64,000 nt of DNA, taken from NCBI RefSeq assembly GCF_012489685.1, contig NC_080044.1, positions 47,802,964-47,866,963 on the forward strand. The letters are read 5' to 3'. Each line of letters begins with the position of its first letter. Position 1 is the stretch's first letter. The translations under genes and the position numbers were made by a program. This DNA is from Lotus japonicus. Taxonomy: Eukaryota; Streptophyta; Magnoliopsida; Fabales; Fabaceae. Below are positions 53,400-64,000 of the stretch, piece by piece. The notes beneath the pieces are model-generated. The model saw only the letters and a list, made by a program, of their open reading frames with translations, was not told the origin of the DNA and ran no database searches.

Positions 53400-55200
53400 T
53401 GAAGGAACTACATAGGTTCACATTACAAGCTTATCTCCTACCCAAAGATTTGGCAATTAAAGGAGCAAATTCCACACATGGAAGAACTCACATCGTCTCA
53501 TAGCATGCTCCCCCTGCTGCCTTATGTTTACAGCACACAGACTTCATGGTAAAGCTCCATATCTGAAGAAACAAATAAATATCTTTTAGGAAACAACCAG
53601 CAAACTAAGATAGGTTGAACAAAATTAAATAAGAAAACACCCCGATCGAACAAGCAATGCAAGCATGAATGACGCATTATACACCAAAATTATCAGGCAA
53701 AATGGATTGTAATTACTCTAAAATAAACTTAAGTAAAATCGTGGAATATAAGAGCTGATTCCCAACAGACTGGAGTTTAATATATCATCCCATTAGAATA
53801 CTAGATGATTGCTGGATAGATTGAGACATCCTGCAAATAAACAAGGCACTATAAGAACACAAACAATGTCATGTTAAGCAAGTTATTAATATATCAATCA
53901 TTGACACTTTAATGTACTGTTATGAATCAACTCCAATGAAGTAATATAGAAGAAACAGGAAAAAAAGAAGCTAATGTGATATGGCAATTTGCTCACAAAT
54001 TCAGTGTGCATTGTGAGCAACTAGTTAAGTACAAAGGCTGGTTTTGGTTCTGAGTAGACCAAGGTTGGTTCCTCTAATTATATAGCACATACTAGCCCGA
54101 TCTTGGAATGAAATCATTTGTAGCATGAGCCCTTCATGAGCAAGTACTAAGTAATAATGCACTGCCAAGTCAACTTTACGGTATCATTGGATAGTATAAA
54201 GCAAAGTGACTAGTAGAATGAACCAGTATTTGGTTCCTTCACAGAGGCTGCTGCTGAACCTTCCCTTTGTAGTTTGTACAGAAACTCCTTATCACACTAT
54301 ATAGTCTATACTGGCTGATTTTACAAGTGAATGTGATCTTTATGTAATTATGTCTATAGGTCAACAATTCAGCACAGTCAAGGATCAAATAAGAAAGCAA
54401 TTTTTTCTGTAGCATAATGTCATTAACAGAGGATGATGCTTTCAACATATTGGCACGAAAACATATCAGAGAAATCATGCTTATATTGCCTATACAGCTC
54501 CATCAAACCACTGAATGAATCGGTACAAGTGAAAATTTCTACACAAAAAGAACAAAACAATCACACAGATAACAAAACCATCTCTTGACATGCACACAAA
54601 CAAACAGAGCCCTGAAAGCATAGACCCATATGAATTCCGCTAAAAAAATTGATTTTGAAGGAACCCCATGACCTACCCTCAATCAAACTCACCGAAAATG
54701 TGGTTCTAGTTTCAGAACCAAATTTGAGGCGAGTTTGCTTCATAAGTCTGTTTTAAACCCCAGGAGATAGAAACCAAATTTGGTTCCGGTACCTACCTGT
54801 GCGAGCGACGAGCAGAATTACGGTGCAATTCGAAGTTGGGGATCCGAGCAAAGTGACTAGTAGAATGAACCTGACAGTTTCAACCCAAAATCAAAGAAAT
54901 TAGACTAAGAAATTAGTGACTTGTAACCTAATTTCAAAGGAAATGAAAAAAATGGAATGAAGGGTTGCAGAGAAAACAAAGAAGAAACGATACCTTCGCT
55001 TCGAGTGAGTCTGAGATTTGCCTGTGGGAGAAGGAAGGGAAGCGACGGCGGCGGCGGGGAGAGGAGGAGGAGCGGCGGCGGCGGCGGCTACTTGAGTTTG
55101 TTGAAGAGAGGAACAGAGTGAGTAGGAGGACCTCTGTTTTTAGGGTTTTTGTTGCTGTGTTCAAAGCTCAAAGTGAATGTTAGAGACTTTGAGTTTTTTA
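53400..55200 (-). other. Possible captured gene fragment inside the CACTA element
   Basis: No long frame is present, but composition changes from AT-rich (53400-54800) to a sharply GC/AG-rich patch at 55020-55090. On the minus strand this would be an Arg/Ser-rich first exon (RRRRSSSSPRRRRRFPSFS). The arrangement resembles introns and a 5' exon of a plant gene read on the minus strand. No family is recognised and there may be no gene. Confidence 0.25.
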
Positions 55201-55831
55201 TTTTAAACTACAAAGTTTAGAGACGGAAACAGTCCGTCGCTAACATCCTCAAGATTTTTTTTTTAAAAATAAATGGGTACCCCGGACCTGCCCTGCCCCA
55301 TTTTCTAAATGGGTAGTTAAATACCTTTCATCTGCCCGCAGGTCCTATTACCCAAGCGGGTATTTACTCGCGGTTCCGGTATTTTTTGCCATCCCTAATA
55401 TATAGTTTAGATTTCTTCGAAATAAGGGTTCAAAGGGCAACCTATAGTTACATTGTTACAAGGAAATTTAGAATATACAAAAGTTGTTGTGAACATTCAT
55501 CGATTAATTTAAAAATGATAGAACATAACATGGCGTCTAAAATTGTTAACGGTGTCGAACATTTTTGCCCTAAAACCTAGCAAATCGAATCGATCTAACA
55601 TTTGAGAAAAATCGAGGTGGAAATTCGGATCCAATTTGATCGGACTTGGCTGAACTTGGTTTGGAGCAGAAGCCGCAGGTGAGCCACTTAAGGCCATTGT
55701 AAACGGAGATGACAAGGGTGAGGAGCTTACCAAAGAGGGGAGGGGCGGCATAATCGAGGACGAAGGCGGGGCAAAAGTGGAGGTGGTGGAATCGAGAGCA
55801 GAGGAAGAGATAAGAAGAAGGGTGATGTGAG

Positions 55832-56318
55832 AGCAGAGGACGATAGGTGAAGATAACATAGAATTTGGGTTTAGGCTTTTAAGACAATTTTTAGATATTT
55901 TTTTAAAAGAGCTCTAGCAACTCTCACACACTCACTACAAAGGATAAATGGAAGTGTTGGGAAATTGTGTTTTTTGGGTAGGGAAATGATTTAGCAGAGG
56001 ACGATAGGTGAAGATAACATAGAATTTGGGTTTAGGGCTTTTAAGGCAATTTTTAGATATTTTTTTAAAAGAGCTCTAGCAACTCTCACACACTTACTAC
56101 AAAGGATAAATTGAAGTGTTGGGAAATTGTGTTTTTTGGGTAGGGAAATGATTTAGCAGAGGACGATAGGTGAAAATAACATAGAATTTGGGTTTAGGGC
56201 TTTTAAGGCAATTTTTAGATAGTTTTTTAAAAGAGCTCTAGCAACTCTCACACACTCACTACAAAGGATAAATGGAAGTGTTGGAAAATTGTGTTTTTTC
56301 GGTAGGGAAATGATTTAA
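55832..56318. repeat. Three tandem copies of a ~162-bp repeat
   Basis: GCAGAGGACGATAGGTGAAG recurs at 55832, 55994 and 56157 with nearly identical intervening sequence ending in GTGTTTTTTGGGTAGGG. Confidence 0.92.
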
Positions 56319-56847
56319 ACGTAAGTTTTTTTTATATATGCTAAAAGAATGCAGTAAAAGGAGTAAGAGGTACTTCAACCCTTAATACAATGAGGGGGAG
56401 TTGATAGCATTTTTTTTATTAATGCGTGCTAAACCAACACAATATTTGATGGCAATTGTTTTTTATAAAGGGTATTTTAGGAATTAATTTTTAAATAAAT
56501 TGTTGAGTGAGAAAATAACAATTTTAGGGTTTGTAGAGGGGAGGACATAATGAATTTTCTTAGGGAAGTATTCCTCAAACCCATGCTTTGGGGAGAACCA
56601 CGAAAACATGCCTTGAAACTTTTAAGCTCATCCAACTCGTGAATACACCTTATAGGGCAGGTCAAGCATCTCATAGCTACGGAGCAAACAGCATCTTTGA
56701 TCTTGACACTCGAAACATAACTCTTTGCACTTTTAATCAAAATTATTAATATGTAAGAAATATTGGTTAGCAGATCTGCTGCCCGCGAGTTAAGTGGAAT
56801 AACTCGTATATGGTCGTATCAAAATGGACACGGTAATATAAAGTTGG

Positions 56848-57740
56848 CGCTTTAGTTTCCTCCCAAAACTAAAGATTTAAATTGGGACGAGATATAAATT
56901 TCATCCCCACATTGCGACGGTTTATATAACTGCGTCACTAAATAGAGACATAATACAAACTCCGTCCCAAAAAAAAGATTATATTTTAAAAAAACATTTG
57001 TGACGGAAATTTACTGCTAACTTTGTCACAATTTGGGACATAATAATTAAATTATTACGTCCCAATGTTGGCGCCTTAGTTTCCCCCCAAAACAAAATAT
57101 TCAAATTGGGACGGAATATAAATTTTGTCCCCACATTGCGACGATTAATATAACCGCGTCACTAAATTGTGACAGAATACAAATTCCGTCCCAAAAAAGA
57201 TTATATTCTCAAAAAACATTTGTGACGGATAATTATTGCTAACTCCGTCACAATTTGGGACAGAATAATTAAATTATTGCGTTCCAATGTTGGCGCCTTA
57301 GTTTCCCCCCAAAACTAAATATTCAAATTCGGACGGAATATAAATTGCGTCCCCACATTGCGACGGTTTATATAACTGCGTCACTAAATTGTGACAGAAT
57401 ACAAACTTCGTCAAAAAAAAAAGATTATATTTTCAGAAAGCATTTGTGACGGATAATTATGGCTAACTCCGTCACAAATTGGGACAGAATAATTAAATTA
57501 TTGCGTCCCCAAAGTTGGCGCCTTGATTCCCTCCAAAATAAATGTTTCAATTGGGACGAAATTGATTTGTCCGTCGCGAATTTGCGACGATTTGCCTAAT
57601 TTCGGCCCTAAATTGTGACAAAATTTGTATTCCGTCCCAAAATGATAAATTAATGTACTAAAAAAAACTTAGCGACAAGAAAGTGTCGCCAAATCCTTCA
57701 CAATTTAATTATTTTGGGACCGAATTGTTTTCCGTCGCAA
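56848..57740. repeat. Subterminal tandem repeats of the CACTA element
   Basis: Units of about 222 bp start at GGCGC(C/T)TTAGTTTCC near 56848, 57068, 57292 and 57516 (the last partial). Each has several short inverted pairs of GACGGA/TCCGTC, the kind of array to which CACTA transposases bind. Confidence 0.85.
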
Positions 57741-57770
57741 AATTCTGTCCTTATTTGCGTGTTTTCTAGT

Positions 57771-58913
57771 ACGTACTACACCAATACCGACCCCGGATGC
57801 ATCAGTTTCTGAGATGAAAGGCTGTTGGAAATTAGGTAAACCTAGAACAGGTGTGGACATCATAACTTCCTTGAGTTGAAGGAATGTTGTTTATGTGTCA
57901 TCAATCCATACATACCCATCTTTCTTGAGTAATTCAGTCAAAGGAGCAGCAATGCGAGCATAAGCCTTGATAAAACGTCTATAGTAGCCTGTGAGACCCA
58001 AAAATCCTCTTAATTGTTTCACATTTTTGGGTGTTGGCCACTGCAAAATTGCCTGAACTTTATTGTTATCCATAGAGACTCCTTGTCCAGAAACTATGTG
58101 TCCCAAGTACTCAATTTCCAATACTCCAAAAGAACACTTTGACAACTTCACAAACAGAACATGTTGTTGAATAACTCTTAGCACATTTTCAAGATGGGGC
58201 GAGTGTTCATGCCAAGTAGAGTTGTAGATGAGTATATCATCAAAAAAAACTAACACATATTTTCTCAAGGCATCCTGAAAAATCTGGTTCATCAAATTCT
58301 GAAAAGTTGCTGGGGCATTGGTTAAGCCAAAGGGCATGACCAACCACTCATAATGTCCATGATGTGTTCTAAAAGTTGTTTTATGCCTATCTTCTGGTTG
58401 CACTAAAATCTGATGATATCCTGACCTTAAGTCCAACTTTGAAAAGAATTTTGCACCAAATAATTCATCTAGTAATTCATCAACAGTTGGCATAGGGAAA
58501 CTATCCTTTATAGGCACAGCATTTAAGGCCCTATAATCAGTACAAAAACGCCAACTACCATCTTTCTTCTTCACAAGTATTATTGGAGAAGAAAAAGGAC
58601 TAGTACTAGGCTGTATAATACCTTGGTCCAGCATTTCATGCACCATTTTCTCAATTTGCTCCTTCTGGCTATGTGGATATTTGTAGGGTTTGACCTTGAC
58701 TGGCTTAGTACCTTCCATAAGTGGAATAGCATGGTTCTGACTTCTAGGAGGGGGTAACGATGTTGGAGTTTGAAACACTGAACTGTAAGTGTGCAGCAAC
58801 AGGGCAATCTTAGGTTCTATATCTTGTGGTAACTCATGTAAGGTGTCTGCATCTGTGCGAAATTGAAATAACTGCACTGCAAATGATTCAGTAATAGCAT
58901 CAGTGTTGTACAT
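57771..58913 (-). pseudogene. Reina-like chromovirus reverse transcriptase, truncated
   Basis: 340 codons of Ty3/gypsy RT on the minus strand: [54 protein letters not shown] and VFFDDILIYN, then FVKLSKCSFG and LRGFLGLTGYYRRFIKAYA. All RT Asp residues are present. The frame stops at 57891, and the first RNase H residues (DASGVGIG) are readable up to the CACTA end at 57770. RNase H and integrase are missing. The clade assignment is tentative. Confidence 0.85.
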
Positions 58914-58958
58914 CCGTTTACAGTGATTGAATTGAGCTGGTTTAGGTGGTGTGTCCTT

Positions 58959-60407
58959 CTATCCATGTAATGTCACAAATTTTCCTTTGTCTAAGAACTT
59001 TAGTATTAAAGCTGCATAATCTGCCACATGAGGACCCAAAGTCGCCAGCCAAGAAGACCCCAAAACAATATCTGCTCCGGCCACATGTAATACAAACACA
59101 GGTACAATCAACTCATGGCCTTCTAGTGTGATAGACAATTTAGGAATCACTCCCTCAACAGTCATAGTTTGGCCATTTCCCACCAAAACTTTGAAGCAAG
59201 GCCTCGATTCAACTGGCAATTTGAGAAATTCAGCAATTCGAGGTTGCAGAAAATTATCTGAACTTCCTCCATCAACTAATACTTGCACACTGGTGTGTCC
59301 AATTTGGCATGTGAATCTCAAAATACCCATGCTATTTGTCCCATTCATTGCATTCATAGAGAGATGGTGGTCCTCTGTGGTTGATTCAGGTGTAGGGTCG
59401 AGCATATCAAGCTGGGTGTGCTCTATTGCAGGTTGTACTTCCTCCTCACCATCATCAAATTGCAGCATCATGACTTGATGGTTGGGACATTTGTGCTTAA
59501 GAGAAAATTGTTCATCACACCAATAACATAAGCTTTTTTCTCGGCGCAATTGCATTTCAGCTGGGGAAATTATTTTGATATTTGGGTTGTGTTGAGTAGG
59601 ATTCATGGGTCGAGTTGGTGGGGTTTGAAGTATAGGAGCATGACTTGCAGCTTGGCTGTTTTCTGGCTTATTTGAATTGAAGGTTGCTCTGTGAGTATAT
59701 GAATTGGATGGGGTGAATTTTGAAGTTTTAGTTGGTGGTGGGTATTTCTCTTCATAAATTTTAGCCAGGGACACAACTTTAACAATAGAAATGGGTGTGT
59801 GAACCATCACATCCCGTTTGATTTCAGGTGTTAAACCACTAATGAAACAGTCAATCAAAGTATCATTACTCAAGCCATAAACCCTGTTAGCTAATGAGGT
59901 GAATTGAAGATAATATTCAGCAACAGTACCAGTTTGGGTCAATTTGAATAATGTTGCTCTTGGACATTCATAAATCGATGGTCCAAAATCCAGCTCTAAT
60001 GCTCGAGTGAACTCAGCCCAAGAGCGAAAATGATGAGAACGTTGCATCATCTGGAACCAAGGAACAACGTCCTTGTCCAAGTGCACAGAGGCGATGGTTA
60101 ACCGATCCGGATTCAGTGTACCATAATAATCAAAGAACTGCTCTGCACGAAAAATCCATTCCAAAACATTGTTGCCATCAAATCGGGGAAATTCGAGTTT
60201 CACGTTTCTCACTTGAAAGGATTGTTTGCTTGAGTTTCCAGCACCATGGGAAGATTTTTGGGGACTCTGATTCAGTAACACATCAAGCGCATCATGGATC
60301 TGAGAAAATTTGGTGTCCGTATCCTTCTGCATCACTTCCATTCGGTCGAATCGAGCCGAATTTGCAAGTTGGAACTTGTCAATCTGCTCATGGAAGTCGG
60401 AGTACAA
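58959..60407 (-). pseudogene. Reina-like chromovirus gag-protease (482 aa, open)
   Basis: A long open frame. An N-terminal coiled region is followed by the gag core (LEFPRFDGNNVLEWIFRAEQ, LDKDVVPWFQMMQRS, GTVAEYYLQFTSLANRVYGL), a Cys-rich knuckle CYWCDEQFSLKHKC and an aspartic protease motif VLVDGGSSDNFLQPRI with the flap region after it. A stop and about 45 bp separate it from RT. It is the largest open frame in the window but is stranded without RNase H, integrase or a visible second LTR. The true start could be further upstream, near 60475. Confidence 0.88.
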
Positions 60408-60483
60408 CTTCTCGATAGCCTCAGCGCTGCGCTTGACCTCAGAAATTGAGCTCCTTCATCCGTGTATTCTCTGCCATGGTGAG

Positions 60484-60495
60484 ATGAAAGCACCA
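60484..60495 (-). promoter_or_regulatory. Primer-binding site of the Reina-like element
   Basis: The minus strand reads TGGTGCTTTCAT two bases from a CA LTR end (plus TGTAATGAGC at 60498). This placement fits a primer site; the tRNA was not identified with certainty. Confidence 0.6.
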
Positions 60496-60497
60496 AT

Positions 60498-60910
60498 TGT
60501 AATGAGCAAAAGAGAAAAGGAAGGTAACTCTTATATTGATTGAAAAGGGAAAACCACTTCCAGGTGTAGTTCTGGAAGGATCAGTACACAAATGCAAATT
60601 GGGAAAATAGAAAATAAGAGGGAGAGAACAGAATAAAGATAATTCTCACAACTTGCATAAAAGATAACTACTAACAATTATTCCTTATATACTAGCTCAT
60701 GTGCAAACATAGTCTTTCAGCTTGGTGCTAACCACGCGTTTCCTCATACCCATCCTTTGCACCGTAAATCTCGGCCCATTGCTACTAGAATGATTCTTTT
60801 TTTCTCCATATGGGCCCCCTTCCTCTGACCTGGCATGATATGTGCCTTCCTTCATTGCATTTGAGTGGTGTTGTTTACTCTAAAACTCACATGAGAAACT
60901 TGGTTGTCAA
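60498..60910 (-). repeat. Probable 5' LTR of the Reina-like element
   Basis: Plus TGTAATGAGC to GGTTGTCA gives a TG...CA block of 413 bp, a common size for this clade. The outer end is a guess since the partner LTR is absent. Confidence 0.45.
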
Positions 60911-60935
60911 TTTCATGTGTTAATAATATTATCTA

Positions 60936-62380
60936 GGGTTAATAGTCTACTTGGTCCCTGTCTTTGTCTCGCCGTCTGAAATTAGTCCCTCCCCGAAAAA
61001 TTTGCAAATCTGGGTCCTCTCGTTTGCAATAAGTCTGGAGCAGGTCCTCACCGGAGCCCGGAGCTCCGACGAGTGATGAATAGGCATGCTGACTGGATAA
61101 ATGAGGCTGACGTGTCAAGGAAAAAAAACAATAAAAAATAAAAATTTATAAATCAGTTTTATTATTTAAAAGAACCCTAATTAACCCTAATTAACTAACT
61201 TATCCTAATTGGGGCCCAAAACAATTCTCTATTTCTGAAATCCCCCAAATTTCCCAATCATGTGACATGAATTTAGGGTTCTTGAATCAATTGCTTCTTC
61301 TTCCTCTCAAACCCATAACCTTCTGAGCATCTTCTCATCTTCTTCTTTCCCTCAGTTGCTTCTTCTTCCTCTCAAGCTTGTGCCTGCATGTCCATCCACC
61401 ATCTCCCCCCGAATCTGCGAATCGTCCTCCATCTATCATTTCTTTGGGGGAAAGGTTACGGGTTTGGGTGTGGTGGGTTGCGACTGAGGATGGGGATGGG
61501 GGTGAGGTTGCGGGTTGGGGTTTCAGTTGTGGGTGGGGTTGAGCATGGGGGTGGGTTGCGAGTGAGGGTGGGGATAGGGGTGGGTTGCGGGTGAGGTGGG
61601 GTGGGTTGCGATGGGTTATGGGTAGAGATGGGTTTCAGGGGTGGGCTGTTGGTGAGGGTGGGGTGGGGTGGGTTACGAGTAGGGGTGGGGATGGGAGTGA
61701 GTTCCAGGTGAAGGTGGGGGTGGGTTATGAGTGGGGTTGGGTTGCAGGTGAAGGTGGGAATGGGTATCTAGAATGGGTTTCTGGGTGGGGTGTTTCTTAC
61801 TCTGTGTCAATGTGTAATGTTGCAGTGAGATGATGAGGAAGAAAACAAGTAAACAATTGAAGTCACCCATTAGGATAAGTTAATCAAAACCAGATCAAGT
61901 GCCAAGAGATGTTTTCTTTAAAAAGTGAATAATCTGGAGGAGAGGAACGAAAAACCAGAGCAAGAGCACAGTACAGGGGAGAAAAAATAGAATGCTAGAA
62001 AGTGAATCTTCTTGTGTTTTCTTGTTTGGATCTACAATTGTGTTTCTGGGATCTGGTTTTGATATTGAAGGCCAAGGGATTTTTTAAATTTTTTTTTTCT
62101 GAAAGTGAAGATTTAATTTTGGGAGAGGTTCTGATTTTTTTTTTTGGAGAATTAAATTTTTTAATTTAATGATGTGTAATTTTTTATTTTTTTTTAAATT
62201 CCACGTAAGCCTCATTTATCCAGTCAGCATGCCTATTCATCACTCGTCGGAGCTCCGGGCTCCGGCGAGGACCTGCTCCAGACTTATTGCAAACGAGAGG
62301 ACCTAGATTTGCAAATTTTTCGAGGAGGGACTAATTTCAGACTGCGAGACAAAGACAGGGATCAAGTAGACGATTAACCC
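60936..62380. mobile_element. Non-autonomous MULE with 179-bp terminal inverted repeats and TSD TATTATCTA
   Basis: GGGTTAATAGTCTACTTGG at 60936 mirrors the right end ...CGATTAACCC at 62380. The arms 60936-61114 and 62202-62380 are near-perfect inverted copies, including the word CCGGAGCCCGGAGCTCCGAC. TATTATCTA flanks both sides (60927-60935, 62381-62389), the 9-bp duplication typical of Mutator-like elements. No transposase. The interior has a G-rich minisatellite. The right end is 218 bp upstream of the phosphatase ATG. Confidence 0.94.
61440..61790 (+). repeat. G-rich minisatellite inside the MULE
   Basis: Irregular repeats of GGGTGGGTTGCGGGTGAGG-like words on the plus strand give Gly/Val-rich chance frames. 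The runs of G would allow G-quadruplexes. Confidence 0.85.
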
Positions 62381-62598
62381 TATTATCTATTTAAAAAAAT
62401 AGAGAAGAAAGAATTGAGAAACATGATAAGTGATGTCTTAAGAATCCAAGAAAGAGATAATCAGAAGAAAAAAAAAAAAGTGGAAATGGAAATATGAGTT
62501 GCAATAGAAAACCACAAAACGGCGTCGTTGGACGTTGTAAACCGTTTTGGTTCGTTAGAACTTTCCATGACAGCTCAATTCAGTGAATAGCGAGTGCT

Positions 62599-63273
62599 AT
62601 GGGCGGCGATCCACCACCCAAACCGCCGACGCCACCGTTACTCCGCCACATCGCGAGCTTCGACGAGCGCATCTCCCTCCACATCCATACCCTCACCACA
62701 CCCCTCGCCCCAAAACTCCTCCTCCGCCTCCTAGAACACCTCGCCGATTTCCGCTTCTTCTTCCCCGTCACACTCTCCCTCTTCTTCGCCACCCCTTCTT
62801 CCTCCCCTCTCCGCTCCCACCTCCTCCTCCCTCTCATCCTCTGCTCCCTCCTCGACCTCATCCTCATCGGCCTCGTCAAATCCCTCGCTCGCAGATCTCG
62901 CCCTGCCTACGCCACCAACAACGACTACAACGCCGTCGTTTCCCTCGATAACTTCTCCTTCCCCAGCGGCCACTCCTCCAGGGTCTCCTTCATCGCCTCC
63001 ATCTTTTTCCTCTCCCGCGCTCCCATTGCCGGCGCCATCGCCGGCCCCAATCATCCCCACCTCGTCACGCTCGTTCATCGTTGGATCGGGGGAGACGAGG
63101 TTTTGGCTGTTAATCTGTTGGTTGCGGCGGTTTGGTCCTGGGCTCTGACGACCGTTGTTTCTAGGGTTGTTCTTGGGAGGCATTACATTCTCGATGTCCT
63201 CTTTGGAGCTTGCTTTGGTGTCCTTGAAGCTCTCATCACTTTGCGCCTTCTCCAATACCGTGCGTTGATTTGA
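62599..63273 (+). CDS. PAP2-family lipid phosphate phosphatase (LPP beta-like)
   Basis: 224 residues in one exon. It should remove phosphate from lipid phosphates (phosphatidic acid or isoprenoid/sphingoid phosphates) at a membrane. The three PAP2 motifs are present: K-x6-RP as KSLARRSRP (residues 94-102), PSGH as FPSGHSSR (121-128) and SR-x5-H-x3-D as SRVVLGRHYILD (188-199). All catalytic residues are therefore kept. Hydrophobic segments around 53-66, 74-93, 129-150, 168-187 and 199-217 fit a multi-pass protein. Length and single-exon form match plant LPP beta (the human PLPP6 relative). The start at 62599 is the first ATG after the leader. The coding part is very CT-rich at the 5' end, which makes long antisense shadow frames. 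A MULE ends 218 bp upstream. Confidence 0.93.
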   Translation: MGGDPPPKPPTPPLLRHIASFDERISLHIHTLTTPLAPKLLLRLLEHLADFRFFFPVTLSLFFATPSSSPLRSHLLLPLILCSLLDLILIGLVKSLARRSRPAYATNNDYNAVVSLDNFSFPSGHSSRVSFIASIFFLSRAPIAGAIAGPNHPHLVTLVHRWIGGDEVLAVNLLVAAVWSWALTTVVSRVVLGRHYILDVLFGACFGVLEALITLRLLQYRALI

Positions 63274-64000
63274 GGTAAGAGATGATAATTGGAACTGTTG
63301 GAGTTAGATTTGTTATGATGTGATGTTAACAAGTGATGAATGCTGCACTAGCTTTTCTGGAATTGGGAAATTTGATGTATTGCGTGAGTAGTTGTGTACT
63401 GATGAAGTTATCTTTAGGTTAATTGGTTTCTAATGCTGCGTTTTCTGCTCTCTTTTGGGGTTACAATGTATCATATTGAGATATGGTTTTACAATACATA
63501 CATATCAATCATGGCAATACATCAACCTTCATTTCTGTTTAGCTATATTTTTTTGTATAATGTCATTAAGATGAGGTAGATAATTGTTGACTCAATGCGT
63601 TTATGTGCGATGCTTATAACCAAATTATGGTTAGAAGTTAGAAGTTTCTCAAATGTGTCACTGGAAGAATCTGCAATCTGAGGTCACATACATTGAGTGT
63701 TGAAGTATGAGCTATGATGGTTCCGGAGAATTTTGATTACAGGGGAGGCCAGGGCTTTCCTGAAACTTACAATAGTTCTACAAAATATTGGTTTATATAA
63801 AATCCCTAATTTGATATTAGAAGAACAAACCAATAGTGGCAGTTGCAGGGCACGCCACTATAAGATATGAAATTGAAATGTTTGAATGGTGTATGTGTTG
63901 GAGGGGAATTAAACATATGCTTGCTAGGTTGAGTCTGTTGTATTAGACATTTAGACTTTTGGCTCAGATGATAAATTAGCTTAGATTTATCCTTGTTTGA
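63274..64000 (+). other. 3' UTR and downstream DNA of the phosphatase gene
   Basis: AT-rich, with no further gene or clear transposon. A poly(A) signal could not be chosen with confidence; I see nothing else in it. Confidence 0.4.

Larger units (their letters stand above)
52868..57770. mobile_element. CACTA-type DNA transposon, non-autonomous, left end lost
   Basis: The right end GCGTGTTTTCTAGT(A) at 57770 is the complement of CACTAGAAAAC with the last base changed. It lies exactly where a gypsy RNase H frame is broken. The right arm (56848-57740) and a shorter left arm (52868-53110) are full of GACGGA...TCCGTC subterminal words. The interior has no transposase; it holds possible gene-derived sequence (53400-55200) and tandem repeats. 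No CACTA terminus is found on the left, where it abuts the family-A integrase. Confidence 0.65.

Noticed and set aside
55509..55859. 116-codon minus frame as a host gene
   Set aside because: Ser/Pro-rich with no recognised family; its start lies at the edge of the 162-bp tandem repeat inside a transposon. Could be captured sequence, but unsupported.
56477..56740. 87-codon minus frame in the CACTA interior
   Set aside because: Looks protein-like, but no motif, splice context or second copy was seen.
61388..61833. Gly/Val-rich frames inside the MULE
   Set aside because: G-rich minisatellite; no conserved motif and irregular frame.
62583..63255. Antisense frames over the phosphatase gene (such as 62731-63255)
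   Set aside because: Shadow of a CT-rich coding strand; low-complexity Glu/Gly/Arg composition with no motifs.

Overview
This is a repeat-rich stretch of a eudicot nuclear genome, most likely a papilionoid legume. The evidence is AT-rich DNA, Sirevirus (SIRE/Maximus) Ty1/copia elements carrying the extra 3' 'plant transposon protein' ORF common in legume copies, long-LTR Tekay/Del-like Ty3/gypsy chromoviruses, CACTA and MULE DNA transposons, and 5'-truncated LINEs. The species assignment is inference. Only two ordinary host genes are clear: a proline-rich cell-wall type protein with two eight-cysteine domains (14603-15796, +) and an intronless PAP2-type lipid phosphate phosphatase (62599-63273, +).

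Layout. 1-11770: an Athila-like Ty3/gypsy element on the minus strand (LTR, tRNA-Asp-type primer site, gag), hit by two Sireviruses. One enters from the left edge; the other is complete from end to end (961-9759, TSD AGCGT), with a large deletion in its 5' half and decayed pol and env-like ORFs. Near its 3' end lies an antisense ORF with its own TATA box. 13121-13526: a 5'-truncated LINE with a 14-bp TSD. 14495-16183: the proline-rich gene and a duplicated 3' UTR.

17095-41407 is a nested stack that can be unpicked from target-site duplications. A minus-strand LINE was hit by an LTR of family B (B2, TSD ACCCC). That LTR was hit by a minus-strand Tekay-like element (A). A was in turn hit by an LTR of family C inside gag (TSD AGCCG) and by two more family-B solo LTRs inside its 5' LTR (B1, TSD CTGTG; B3, TSD TTACT). 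41408-51240: a third Sirevirus stub followed by two more long LTRs (D with primer site, E truncated). 51241-52867: a second, rearranged family-A fragment. 52868-57770: a left-truncated CACTA-type element. 57771-60910: a Reina-like chromovirus gag-pro-RT on the minus strand. 60936-62380: a non-autonomous MULE with 179-bp terminal inverted repeats and a perfect 9-bp TSD, ending 218 bp upstream of the phosphatase start codon.

The most unusual signal is inside the long LTRs. Three family-B LTRs carry the same protein ORF (conserved N-terminal W...YV...GRD...GN(I/V)VE block, and a C-terminal basic KKR patch). Family A carries a different ~199-codon ORF in the same slot, also seen in a second copy. 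In all of these the start codon follows a shared TGACCCTTGCG-like box by roughly 40 bp, and related boxes occur in LTR families C, D and E. This suggests an LTR-encoded accessory protein cassette. The antisense TATA-driven ORF in the Sirevirus and the duplicated eight-cysteine domain protein are the other two items most worth follow-up.
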